Below are positions 17,291-24,694 of a stretch of DNA of 64,000 nt, in pieces. Location: assembly GCF_014673495.1 (NCBI RefSeq), contig NZ_CP051006.1, positions 3,162,001-3,226,000 of the forward strand. The letters run 5' to 3'. How positions within the stretch are numbered: the first letter of the stretch is position 1; every line of letters begins with the position of its first letter. Under the pieces are notes generated by a model, which saw only the letters and a program-made list of their open reading frames with translations, was not told the origin of the DNA and searched no databases. This DNA comes from Streptomyces griseofuscus. Its GTDB lineage: Bacteria > Actinomycetota > Actinomycetes > Streptomycetales > Streptomycetaceae. The position numbers and the translations under genes were made by a program.

Positions 17291-17671
17291 GTGCGGCGCC
17301 AGTGCCGAGTGGACGGCTTCGCGCCGGGACGGCGGCTGGTCGCCGCCCGGCTCGGGGGCACGTGGGAGCCGTTCTTCGGGCGGCCGCTCTGGTCGCGGGC
17401 CCGCCGCGCGGGGCGCGTCCTGTGGGCCTACGACACGTGGACACTCTGGCCGAACTACATGGGCGCCACCGGGGCGACGCGGGCGATGTTCCCCCGGCGG
17501 CCGCGCTGGATGAAGTCCTCGGCACGGCGCGCGGAGGTGCCGGCCGGTCTGCGACGGCTGCGCGCGATGGACGCCCTGTCGGCTCCGGCGGAGCGGTCCG
17601 ACGCGGCCCATGAGCGGGGTGGCCGGCCGCAGCCCCACGGGGCCCGGTACTTCCGAAGTTCCCCGTGCTGA
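17291..17671 (+). CDS. Unrecognised open frame, possibly a remnant
   Basis: A GTG-started frame encodes up to 126 residues. The first ~70 (APGRRLVAARLGGTWEPFF, then LWAYDTWTLWPNYM) have natural composition and GC-rich third positions. From 17491 on it runs into the first copy of the 250-bp repeat, where the sequence becomes Arg-rich and shadow-like. I think the first part is real or formerly real coding DNA whose 3' end was replaced by the duplication. No family recognised. The opposite strand is also open here but its product looks like a shadow. Confidence 0.3.
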   Translation: MRRQCRVDGFAPGRRLVAARLGGTWEPFFGRPLWSRARRAGRVLWAYDTWTLWPNYMGATGATRAMFPRRPRWMKSSARRAEVPAGLRRLRAMDALSAPAERSDAAHERGGRPQPHGARYFRSSPC

Positions 17672-17990
17672 CGGCGGTTGGGGCCGGTCAGAGCGCCGTG
17701 CGGGGTGCGGCGATCCGGAACAGGCCGGCGATACCGCCTTCCCCCGGCGGCCGCGCTGGATGAAGTCCTCGGCACGGCGCGCGGAGGTGCCGGCCGGTCC
17801 GCGACGGCTGCGCGCGATGGACGCCCTGTCGGCTCCGGCGGACCGGTCCGACGCGGCCCATGAGCGGGGTGGCCGGCCGCGGCCCCACGGGGCCCGGTAC
17901 CTCCGAAGTTCCCCGCACTGACGGCGGTTGGGGTCGGTCAGAACGCCGTGCGGGGTGCGGCGGTCCGGATCAGGCCGGCGATACCGCTCT
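17491..17990. repeat. 250-bp direct tandem duplication
   Basis: 17491-17740 and 17741-17990 are the same 250-bp unit in tandem with about a dozen mismatches (roughly 95% identity) and no gaps. A truncated third start (cccccggtgg at 17991) leads into the tetR coding sequence. Each unit ends with the last ~17 codons of tetR and its stop, so the tetR 3' end is present twice (17938-17990 functional, 17688-17740 orphan). The hairpin following tetR (17911-17918 with 17948-17955) is intact in unit 2 and weakened by a two-base change in unit 1. Confidence 0.9.
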
Positions 17991-18531
17991 CCCCCGGTGG
18001 CGCCGTGACGCAGGACAGGGCGAGGCGGACCACCAGTTCGCAGGAGCGGGCCAGTCCGACGGTGGCGGCGGGGGTCGTGCCGGGGCCGGACAGCGCGGCG
18101 ACGGCGCGGTCGCGGACGATCCGTACGAGTTCGGGCGGCGAGGGGAGCGGCGGTTCCGGGCGGCGCTGCGCCGGTACCGGGGCGGGGGCCCGGGGCGGTG
18201 CGGGGAGCCGCTCGCTCCAGCAGCCGGTGAGCAACGCCCGTACCAGCGCGTCCTGCTGGGCCGCGGCCGCCGTCCACTCGGCGACGGCGGTGAGCCGCTC
18301 CCAGTCGCCACCGCCGCCCGCGAGGGCGCGCTCCACACCGGCGAGATAGCCGTCGGCCGCCCGCCGCACCAGCGCCCGCGCGAGGCCGTCCTTGCCGCCG
18401 AACTCGTTGTACAGGGTCTGCCGGGACACTCCCGCCGCCGCGGCCACCTCCACCATGCGCACCGCGGACCACGGCCGGCGCGCCAGCGCCGCGCCGGCGG
18501 CGTCCAGCAAGGATTCCCGGGCACCAGCCAT
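17938..18531 (-). CDS. TetR-family transcriptional regulator
   Basis: The 197-residue protein has an N-terminal TetR DNA-binding domain (ARESLLDAAGAALARRPW, then VEVAAAAGVSRQTLYNEFGG) and a variable, Pro-rich C-terminal ligand domain. ATG 18531 is preceded by GGGAGA at good spacing; the open frame upstream is not TetR-like. The last ~17 codons lie in the tandem duplication. It is divergent from hisN. The ligand is unknown; an autoregulatory site in the 18532-18740 gap is plausible. Confidence 0.88.
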   Translation of the reverse strand: MAGARESLLDAAGAALARRPWSAVRMVEVAAAAGVSRQTLYNEFGGKDGLARALVRRAADGYLAGVERALAGGGGDWERLTAVAEWTAAAAQQDALVRALLTGCWSERLPAPPRAPAPVPAQRRPEPPLPSPPELVRIVRDRAVAALSGPGTTPAATVGLARSCELVVRLALSCVTAPPGESGIAGLIRTAAPRTAF

Positions 18532-18564
18532 CGTCGTCTCCCTGGAGTCAACGGCGTTCCGCCC

Positions 18565-18593
18565 AGATTTGACGGACTTTCGGATGATGTCAA
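18565..18593 (-). promoter_or_regulatory. Candidate promoter/operator of the tetR gene
   Basis: The minus strand has TTGACA (18593-18588), a 17-bp spacer and AAATCT (18570-18565), a good -35 and a weak -10. TTGAC and GTCAA at the two ends of the element (18569-18593) form an inverted repeat with a 15-bp spacer, which could be the TetR site. The rest of 18532-18740 shows nothing else I can name. Confidence 0.4.
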
Positions 18594-18740
18594 GGGGTTG
18601 CTCGCCGGGAGCGGAAGGCCCTGTACCGCGCGCGGACGCACGGCGGTCGCTCACGCCTTCACGGGCGCCGCGCACGGCCGGTTCGACACACGTACGCCCC
18701 CGGTGGCTCCCGTACCCGCCCAGCCGATAGCGTGACGTGC

Positions 18741-19541
18741 ATGCCGGACTACCTCGACGACCTCCGTCTCGCCCACGTCCTCGCGGACGCGGCCGACGCG
18801 GCCACCATGGACCGCTTCAAGGCCCTGGACCTGAAGGTGGAGACGAAGCCGGACATGACGCCGGTGAGCGAAGCGGACAAGGCGGCCGAGGAACTCATCC
18901 GCGGCCAGCTCAAGCGCGCCCGCCCCAAAGACGCGGTCCTCGGCGAGGAGTACGGAGTCGAGGGCACCGGCCCCCGGCGCTGGGTGATCGACCCGATCGA
19001 CGGCACCAAGAACTATGTGCGCGGCGTCCCGGTGTGGGCCACGCTGATCTCGCTGATGGAGGCGGGCGAGGGCGGTTACCACCCCGTAGTGGGCCTCGTC
19101 TCCGCCCCGGCGCTCGGCCGCCGCTGGTGGGCCGCGAAGGGCCATGGCGCCTTCACCGGCCGCAATCTGACCGCCGCGGGCCGTATCCACGTCTCCGGGG
19201 TCAACACCCTCGCGGACGCCTCCTTCGCCTACTCGTCCCTGTCCGGCTGGGAGGAGCAGGACCGCCTCGACGGCTTCCTGGACCTCAGCCGCCAGGTGTG
19301 GCGCACCCGCGCGTACGGCGACTTCTGGCCCTACATGATGGTCGCCGAGGGCTCCGTGGACATCTGCGCGGAGCCGGAGCTGTCCCTGTGGGACATGGCC
19401 GCCCCCGCCATCGTCGTCACCGAGGCGGGCGGCGCCTTCACCGGGCTCGACGGCCGCCCGGGACCCCACAGCGGCAACGCGGCGGCGTCCAACGGCCTGC
19501 TGCACGACGAGTTGCTGGGGTATCTCAACCGGCGCCAGTGA
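18741..19541 (+). CDS. hisN: Histidinol-phosphatase, inositol-monophosphatase type
   Basis: In Streptomyces the histidinol-phosphate dephosphorylation step is carried out by an IMPase-family enzyme (HisN). This 266-residue protein shows the metal-site motifs [15 protein letters not shown] and [16 protein letters not shown]. It resembles the S. coelicolor HisN I remember in the same neighbourhood. ATG 18741 is chosen since [16 protein letters not shown] is the family start. It could also act on other sugar or inositol phosphates. It stands alone, divergent from tetR. Confidence 0.88.
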   Translation: MPDYLDDLRLAHVLADAADAATMDRFKALDLKVETKPDMTPVSEADKAAEELIRGQLKRARPKDAVLGEEYGVEGTGPRRWVIDPIDGTKNYVRGVPVWATLISLMEAGEGGYHPVVGLVSAPALGRRWWAAKGHGAFTGRNLTAAGRIHVSGVNTLADASFAYSSLSGWEEQDRLDGFLDLSRQVWRTRAYGDFWPYMMVAEGSVDICAEPELSLWDMAAPAIVVTEAGGAFTGLDGRPGPHSGNAAASNGLLHDELLGYLNRRQ

Positions 19542-19689
19542 GACAGGCGGGACGCTTGCGCACGCCCCCGGCGGACCACGCGCGCCCTCTTGTTGACCCG
19601 GCCTTGACCTGAGACTCTGAAGTCACCCCCACTTGTGAATTTGTGAATCCGGGGACAAGGTCCCTGGATCCCAGGAGGTGGCCCCACCC

Positions 19690-20097
19690 ATGCTGGTCCG
19701 CGACGCCATGAGCACGGTGATCCTCACCCTCGGCCCCGCCCACACCCTCCGAGAAGCAGCAACCCTGATGTCCGCCCGGCGCATCGGTGCCGCCGTGGTC
19801 TTCGACCCGGACGCCGGCGGCATCGGCATCCTCACCGAGCGCGACATCCTCAACTCCGTCGGCCTCGGACAGAACCCCGACACCGAGCGCGCCCACGCCC
19901 ACACCACCACCGACGTCGTCTTCGCGGCGCCCACCTGGACACTGGAGGACGCCGCCCGCGCCATGGCGCACGGCGGCTTCCGGCATCTGATCGTCCTCGA
20001 TCGGGGCGAGGTCGCCGGGATCGTCTCGGTCCGGGACATCATCCGCTGCTGGTCCTCGGCCCGCGAGCCCGCCCCGCTGGCCCGGGCGGGCTCCTGA
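19690..20097 (+). CDS. Two-CBS-domain protein
   Basis: The 135-residue protein consists of a CBS (Bateman) pair: first unit about 1-60 (VRDAMSTVILTLGPAHTLREA, ending GILTERDIL), second about 70-130 (DVVFAAPTWTLEDAARAM, ending GIVSVRDIIRCW). Such stand-alone modules bind adenosine nucleotides and tune partner proteins; no partner is evident. ATG 19690 follows CCAGGAGGTGG at good spacing. Upstream lies a direct repeat TTGTGAAT x2 (19634-19648). Confidence 0.9.
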   Translation: MLVRDAMSTVILTLGPAHTLREAATLMSARRIGAAVVFDPDAGGIGILTERDILNSVGLGQNPDTERAHAHTTTDVVFAAPTWTLEDAARAMAHGGFRHLIVLDRGEVAGIVSVRDIIRCWSSAREPAPLARAGS

Positions 20098-20136
20098 GCA
20101 CGCGTCGGGAGCGCGAGGGGCCCCGGACATGACGAA

Positions 20137-20170
20137 CGGGCCGGACCCCGAGCACCAGGGGTCCGGCCCG
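20137..20170. terminator. Bidirectional terminator between CBS gene and katA
   Basis: A perfect 13-bp inverted repeat (20137-20149 with 20158-20170) lies between the convergent stops at 20097 and 20194. Confidence 0.7.
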
Positions 20171-20193
20171 CCCGGCGGACGGGTGCCGCCGTC

Positions 20194-21648
20194 TCAGTCG
20201 CGCAGTGCCCGCACCGCCGACTCCAGGCGCTTGCCGAAGTCGGCGTCCGCGGCGGCGAAGTTGCCGATCGCGCGCTCCGCGATCTCCTCCCGCGAGACCT
20301 GGGAGATCGCCCCGGCGAGGTTGGCGATCAGCCGCTCCTTCTCCTGCTCCGACATCAGCCGGTACAGATTCCCGGCCTGCACGAAGTCGTCGTCCTCGGC
20401 GTGCCGCGGGGTCGGGTGGTCGCCGGTGCCGGCAGCGAATCCGTCGTACGGCTGCCACAGCGCCCGGCCGGTCCCCGCGGGTCCGCCGAAGCTGTTGGGC
20501 TCGTAGTTCTTGGCGCCGCCGTGCCGGCCGTCGTAGAGGAAGCCGTCACGGGAGTGCGTGCGGGCCTCGGTGGCGTGCGGGCGGTTGACCGGCAGATGGT
20601 CCGCGTTGATGCCGACGCGGTAGCGGTGCGCGTCGCCGTACGCGAAGAGCCGGCCCTGGAGCATCTTGTCCGGCGAGGGACCGATGCCCGGCACGAAGTG
20701 CGAGGGGCTGAAGATCGACTGCTCGACCTCGGCGAAGACGTTCTGCGGGTTGCGGTTCAGCTCCAGCCTGCCGATCTCGATGACCGGGTAGTCCGCGTGC
20801 GGCCACACCTTGGTCAGGTCGAACGGGTTGAAACGGTACGACGCCGCGTCCGCCGCCGGCATGATCTGCACGCCCACGGTCCAGCTCGGGAACTCGCCCC
20901 GCTCGATCGACTCACGCAGATCGCGCTGGTGGGAGTCGGGGTCCGTGCCCGCGAGCACCGCGGCCTCACCTGCGGTGAGGTTCTTGATGCCCTGGTCGGT
21001 CTTGAAGTGGTACTTGACCCAGAAGACCTCGCCCGCCTCGTTGTTCCACTGGAAGGTGTGCGAGCCGAAGCCGTCCATGTGCCGGTACGACGCCGGGATG
21101 CCGCGGTCGCCGAACAGCCAGGTCACCTGGTGCGTCGACTCCGGCGACAGCCCCCAGAAGTCCCAGACGTTGTCGGCCTCCTGGCTGCCCGTGTAGGGGT
21201 CGCGCTTCTGGGTGTGGATGAAGTCGGGGAACTTGATGGCGTCCCGGATGAAGAAGACCGGGGTGTTGTTGCCGACGAGGTCGTAGTTGCCCTCCTCGGT
21301 GTAGAACTTCACCGCGAAACCGCGCGGGTCGCGGACCGCGTCCGCCGCGCCCAGGTTCCCGGCCACCGTCGAGAAGCGCTGGAAGACCTCGGTCTCCTTG
21401 CCCACCTCGGAGAGGAAGGCGGCCCTGGTGTACGGCGTGACGTCGGCGGTCACCGTGAAGGTGCCGTAGGCGCCGGCGCCGCGAGCGTGCACGACCCGCT
21501 CCGGGATGCGCTCGCGGTTGAAGTGGGCCAGCTTCTCCAGCAGCAGCTGGTCCTGGACCAGCACCGGGCCGCCGACGCCCGCCGTCTCGCTGTTCTGGTT
21601 GTCGGCGACCGGAGCACCGGCCTCCGTGGTGAGCGGTCCCTGCGTCAC
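20194..21648 (-). CDS. katA: Monofunctional heme catalase
   Basis: This 484-residue small-subunit (clade 3) catalase decomposes hydrogen peroxide. Active-site His is in [13 protein letters not shown], the distal Asn in GNNTPVFF, and the proximal heme tyrosine in [12 protein letters not shown]. The GTG 21648 has GGAGGCGTAC upstream. It is divergent from catR, whose palindromic box lies between the genes; peroxide-inactivated CatR should derepress it. Confidence 0.96.
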   Translation of the reverse strand: MTQGPLTTEAGAPVADNQNSETAGVGGPVLVQDQLLLEKLAHFNRERIPERVVHARGAGAYGTFTVTADVTPYTRAAFLSEVGKETEVFQRFSTVAGNLGAADAVRDPRGFAVKFYTEEGNYDLVGNNTPVFFIRDAIKFPDFIHTQKRDPYTGSQEADNVWDFWGLSPESTHQVTWLFGDRGIPASYRHMDGFGSHTFQWNNEAGEVFWVKYHFKTDQGIKNLTAGEAAVLAGTDPDSHQRDLRESIERGEFPSWTVGVQIMPAADAASYRFNPFDLTKVWPHADYPVIEIGRLELNRNPQNVFAEVEQSIFSPSHFVPGIGPSPDKMLQGRLFAYGDAHRYRVGINADHLPVNRPHATEARTHSRDGFLYDGRHGGAKNYEPNSFGGPAGTGRALWQPYDGFAAGTGDHPTPRHAEDDDFVQAGNLYRLMSEQEKERLIANLAGAISQVSREEIAERAIGNFAAADADFGKRLESAVRALRD

Positions 21649-21712
21649 GTACGCCTCCTGCGTCTACGCCGGCCAATCCTGTCCCTTGGCCAAAGCCGTT
21701 CCTGATCCTACA

Positions 21713-21727
21713 TTGGACTAAGTCCAA
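21713..21727. promoter_or_regulatory. CatR/PerR-type operator
   Basis: TTGGACTAAGTCCAA is a perfect 7-1-7 palindrome in the katA-catR intergenic region. It has the size and symmetry of Fur/PerR boxes and lies where both divergent promoters could be blocked. Confidence 0.8.
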
Positions 21728-21793
21728 GTCAAACAGAGTTCCAATCTCACACCTATTCCCGTCCTGGTCCCCCTTGCTGTTAGGCTGGTAGCC

Positions 21794-22210
21794 ATGAGCG
21801 ACCTTCTGGAACGGCTGCGTGGACGCGGATGGCGGATGACCGCGCAGCGACGCGTGGTGGCCGAGGTCCTCGACGGCGAGCATGTCCATATGACGGCCGA
21901 CGAGGTCCACTCACGGGCCGTCGCCAAGCTGCCGGAGATCTCCCGGGCGACCGTCTACAACACGCTGGGCGAGCTGGTCACGCTCGGCGAGGTGCTGGAA
22001 GTCTCGACGGACAAGCGCGCCAAGCGGTACGACCCGAACGCGCACCGGCCGCACCACCACCTGGTCTGCGCCCGCTGTGGCGCGATCCGCGATGTGCACC
22101 CCACGGGCAACCCGCTGGCGGACCTCCCCGACACCGAGCGCTTCGGCTTCACGGTGTCGGATGTCGAGGTGACGTACCGGGGGCTGTGCCCGGAGTGTGC
22201 GGGCGCGTAA
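21794..22210 (+). CDS. catR: Fur-family peroxide-sensing repressor CatR
   Basis: The 138-residue protein is a PerR-type Fur homologue. A winged helix (SRATVYNTLGELV) is followed by the metal-binding dimerisation domain. HRPHHHLVCARCG and CPEC supply the regulatory His and the structural CxxC/CxxC zinc site. In S. coelicolor CatR represses catA and itself under reducing conditions. The divergent arrangement with katA and the palindrome at 21713 match. Confidence 0.93.
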   Translation: MSDLLERLRGRGWRMTAQRRVVAEVLDGEHVHMTADEVHSRAVAKLPEISRATVYNTLGELVTLGEVLEVSTDKRAKRYDPNAHRPHHHLVCARCGAIRDVHPTGNPLADLPDTERFGFTVSDVEVTYRGLCPECAGA

Positions 22211-22322
22211 CCGGAGGGCCGGAAGAGTCAGGGGGCGCGAGCCCCCTTTTCTCTTGCTCCGGCGCTTTCTCTTGCACCGGCAGTCTTCACTCTTGCTCCG
22301 GCGCGCTGACCCGGAAACGACT

Positions 22323-22355
22323 GAGGGCCGGAACCCATTTCTGGATTCCGGCCCT
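22323..22355 (-). terminator. Terminator downstream of the first tRNA-fMet
   Basis: A perfect 11-bp stem (GAGGGCCGGAA with TTCCGGCCCTC) starts 10 bp beyond the tRNA 3' end on the minus strand. It can also end catR transcription. Between 22211 and 22320 the only structure is three imperfect copies of a TCTTGCNCCGGC-type motif. Confidence 0.65.
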
Positions 22356-22365
22356 CGGCCTTCAG

Positions 22366-22439
22366 TAGCGGGGACAGGATTTGAACCTGCGACCTCTGGG
22401 TTATGAGCCCAGCGAGCTACCGAGCTGCTCCACCCCGCG
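22366..22439 (-). tRNA. Initiator tRNA-fMet (CAU), copy 1
   Basis: The 74-nt tRNA lacks encoded CCA. The anticodon arm reads GGGCTCATAACCC, with the three G-C pairs that define initiator tRNAs, and the acceptor stem begins CGCGGGG with an unpaired first base. The T arm is GGTTCAAATCC. It is identical to the copy at 24580-24653. Confidence 0.96.
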
Positions 22440-22526
22440 TCGGTGAACACGACATTACGCGGGAGAAGCCGACGAAGGCAAATCCATTCGACCCCGAGTG
22501 ACCAGGGCCACTGCCGGCGGGGCCGG

Positions 22527-24338
22527 TCACGCGGACAGCTCCTCGCGCAGCGCGTCCCGCAGCCGGCCAGCCCGCTCGGTGACCTCGGCGGGTCCGAGCT
22601 CCGCCGCGCGCGTCGCCCAGCGCTGCCCCTCGTCCAAGTCGCCGCGGCGGGCGCAGACCAGGGCGAGGCGAAGGGCCGCCCGCCCGTGGCCGTCGTTCGC
22701 CGCGCGCGTCCACCACACCACGGCCTCCGGCTCGCTGCCCTCACGGGCGAGCAGCAGCCCGAGGTTGAACGCGCCGTTGCGCGATCCCGCCTCGGCCGCC
22801 GCCCGGTACCAGCGCGCCGCCTCGACCACATCGCCGCGCGCGGAGGCGAGCATGCCGACCCGCACCTGGGCCCGGCGGTGGCCCTGCTGCGCCGCCCGCT
22901 CGTACCACTCCTCGCACTCGGCCTTCTCGTGCACGCTCTCCCCCAGCTCGTGCGCGGGCCGGGGCGGGCGGCGGGCGTCCAGCAGGGCAGCCAGCCGGTA
23001 GGCCGCCTCCGCGCTGCCGCCGCCCGCGGCGCAGCGCAGATGCCGCTCGGCCGCCCGCTCGTCGCGCTCGCGCAGCCGCGCCATGCCGACCTGGAGCGCG
23101 GCCTCGGTGTGCCCGGCCGAGGCCGCCCGCTCGTACCAGCGCAGCGCCATCGCCTCCTCGCCGCGCCCCGCGTACAGGATGCCGAGGTTGAAGGCCGCGT
23201 CCACGCTGCCCGCCTCGGCCGCCTTGGAGAACCACGGCTCCGCGCCGGAGGTGTCGCCGACCTGGAGCAGCAGGATGGCCAGCGCGTTCGCGGCCTCCCG
23301 GTGCCCGGCGTACGCGGCGCGCCGGTACCACTGCTCGGCCTGCGCGGTGCGCCCCTGCTCGGCGCAGAGCAGCCCGAGGTTGTACGCGCCGTTGTCGTCC
23401 CCCGCGTCCAGCGCCGCCCGGTACCAGCGCTCGGCGGTCTGGGTCTCGCCCCGCTCGGCGTGCAGCGCGCCGAGCGCGTTGGCCGCGTTGCCGTCGCCCT
23501 CCTGGGCGGCGCGCAGCCACCAGACGGCCGCGCTCTCGGAGTCCCCGGCGTCCCGCAGCAGGAAGCCGAGGGCGCAGGCGGCCCGCGGTTCGCCGTCCTT
23601 GGCGGAGGTCAGGTACCAGCGCCCGGCCTCCTTCAGCTCCCCGCGCTGCTCCAGGATCGCCCCGAGGTGCAGCGCGGCCCGCCGGTGCCCGCGCGCGGCG
23701 GCCTGCCGGTACCACTGCTCGGCCTCCGCGACAGCGTTGTCACCCCCGTCCTCGCCCCGGTCCTCGGCCCCCCGGTCGAGCGAGCGCGCCATCCGGTAGG
23801 CCGCCTCCCGGTGCCCGCGCTCGGCGGCGAGCCGCATCCAGTGCCCGGCCGCCGCGTCCCCGCGGTGCTCCAGCAGATCGGCGAGCGCGTAGGCGCCGAG
23901 GACATGGCCCTGCTCGGCGGACTGGCGCAGCCAGTACTCGGCGGCGGGTTCGTCCCCGCGTTCGCGGTGGTAGCGGCCGAGCGCGTGCGCGGCGGCGGCG
24001 GAACCGGCGACGGCGGCGATCCGCCACCATCCGGCGGCTTCCTCGCCGTATCCCCGCTGATGCAGCAGGACACCGAGGTTGTTGGCGGCGGCCCGGTCAC
24101 CGGCCGCGGTGGCGGCCCGCAGATGGGTCTCGGCACCGTCGAGGTCGCCGCGGCGCAGCAGCATGGCACCGAGGACGCTGGCGGCCTCCTCGTCACCGCT
24201 GCGCGCGGCGAGCGCGAGGCGTACCTCGTCGTCGGCGTCGGCCATGTCGCCCACCTCGTCGCGGGCCGGCCCCTCACCGAAAGTCTGTACAAATCGCCCT
24301 GACTCGAACAGAGTTGCCTTGTCCCCCATAACGTCCAT
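22527..24338 (-). CDS. Sel1/TPR-repeat protein
   Basis: The 603-residue protein is almost wholly built from about fifteen Sel1-like repeats of ~36 residues, with the recurring pattern A...WYRRAA..GH..AA..LG.L. A short acidic Asp/Glu-rich linker (GAEDRGEDGGDN) interrupts the array. Sel1 solenoids are protein-binding scaffolds; no catalytic domain or membrane segment is visible. ATG 24338 is chosen; ATG 24329 is equally possible. It is flanked on both sides by identical initiator tRNA genes on the same strand. Confidence 0.88.
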   Translation of the reverse strand: MDVMGDKATLFESGRFVQTFGEGPARDEVGDMADADDEVRLALAARSGDEEAASVLGAMLLRRGDLDGAETHLRAATAAGDRAAANNLGVLLHQRGYGEEAAGWWRIAAVAGSAAAAHALGRYHRERGDEPAAEYWLRQSAEQGHVLGAYALADLLEHRGDAAAGHWMRLAAERGHREAAYRMARSLDRGAEDRGEDGGDNAVAEAEQWYRQAAARGHRRAALHLGAILEQRGELKEAGRWYLTSAKDGEPRAACALGFLLRDAGDSESAAVWWLRAAQEGDGNAANALGALHAERGETQTAERWYRAALDAGDDNGAYNLGLLCAEQGRTAQAEQWYRRAAYAGHREAANALAILLLQVGDTSGAEPWFSKAAEAGSVDAAFNLGILYAGRGEEAMALRWYERAASAGHTEAALQVGMARLRERDERAAERHLRCAAGGGSAEAAYRLAALLDARRPPRPAHELGESVHEKAECEEWYERAAQQGHRRAQVRVGMLASARGDVVEAARWYRAAAEAGSRNGAFNLGLLLAREGSEPEAVVWWTRAANDGHGRAALRLALVCARRGDLDEGQRWATRAAELGPAEVTERAGRLRDALREELSA

Positions 24339-24535
24339 CGTCGCACCACCCGCAACCTGGGTACACCCGGTATACCCCACCCCGTGAGGTCACTTCAGCG
24401 TTTTGTCGACATGCCCACAGGACGACAAGTCAAACACACAGCGCCGAACTCCTCACGGCGGCGCGCGGCGGTGGCTCCTTCCCCAACTTGTGTTCGCACA
24501 CCGTCAGTTCACCGGGATCACCGGATTCACACACC

Positions 24536-24572
24536 ACGAAGGCCCGGATCCTTAGAGGATCCGGGCCTTCGT
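24536..24572 (-). terminator. Terminator downstream of the second tRNA-fMet
   Basis: A perfect 16-bp stem with loop TTAGA (24537-24551 with 24557-24571 plus one flanking A-T pair) lies 7 bp past the tRNA 3' end. It is a very strong intrinsic hairpin. Confidence 0.8.
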
Positions 24573-24579
24573 ATTTCAG

Positions 24580-24653
24580 TAGCGGGGACAGGATTTGAAC
24601 CTGCGACCTCTGGGTTATGAGCCCAGCGAGCTACCGAGCTGCTCCACCCCGCG
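24580..24653 (-). tRNA. Initiator tRNA-fMet (CAU), copy 2
   Basis: Same 74-nt sequence as the copy at 22366-22439, same strand, with its own terminator. Initiator features (three G-C pairs in the anticodon stem, mismatched 1-72 pair) are present. Confidence 0.96.
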
Positions 24654-24694
24654 CCGTTGTGAGCCAACCGTATCACGGCGCGGGGCGGTCTTGA

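Noticed and set aside
17162..18472. Long open minus-strand frame of 436 codons across the IS end, the repeat and tetR
   Set aside because: Its translation is Arg/Pro/Gly-rich, overlaps tetR in another frame and crosses an IS border and both repeat units. It is open only because of GC bias.
22366..24653. Integrative element between the two tRNA-fMet copies
   Set aside because: No integrase, no phage or plasmid genes, and both tRNAs are complete with their own terminators. Only one housekeeping-like gene lies between.
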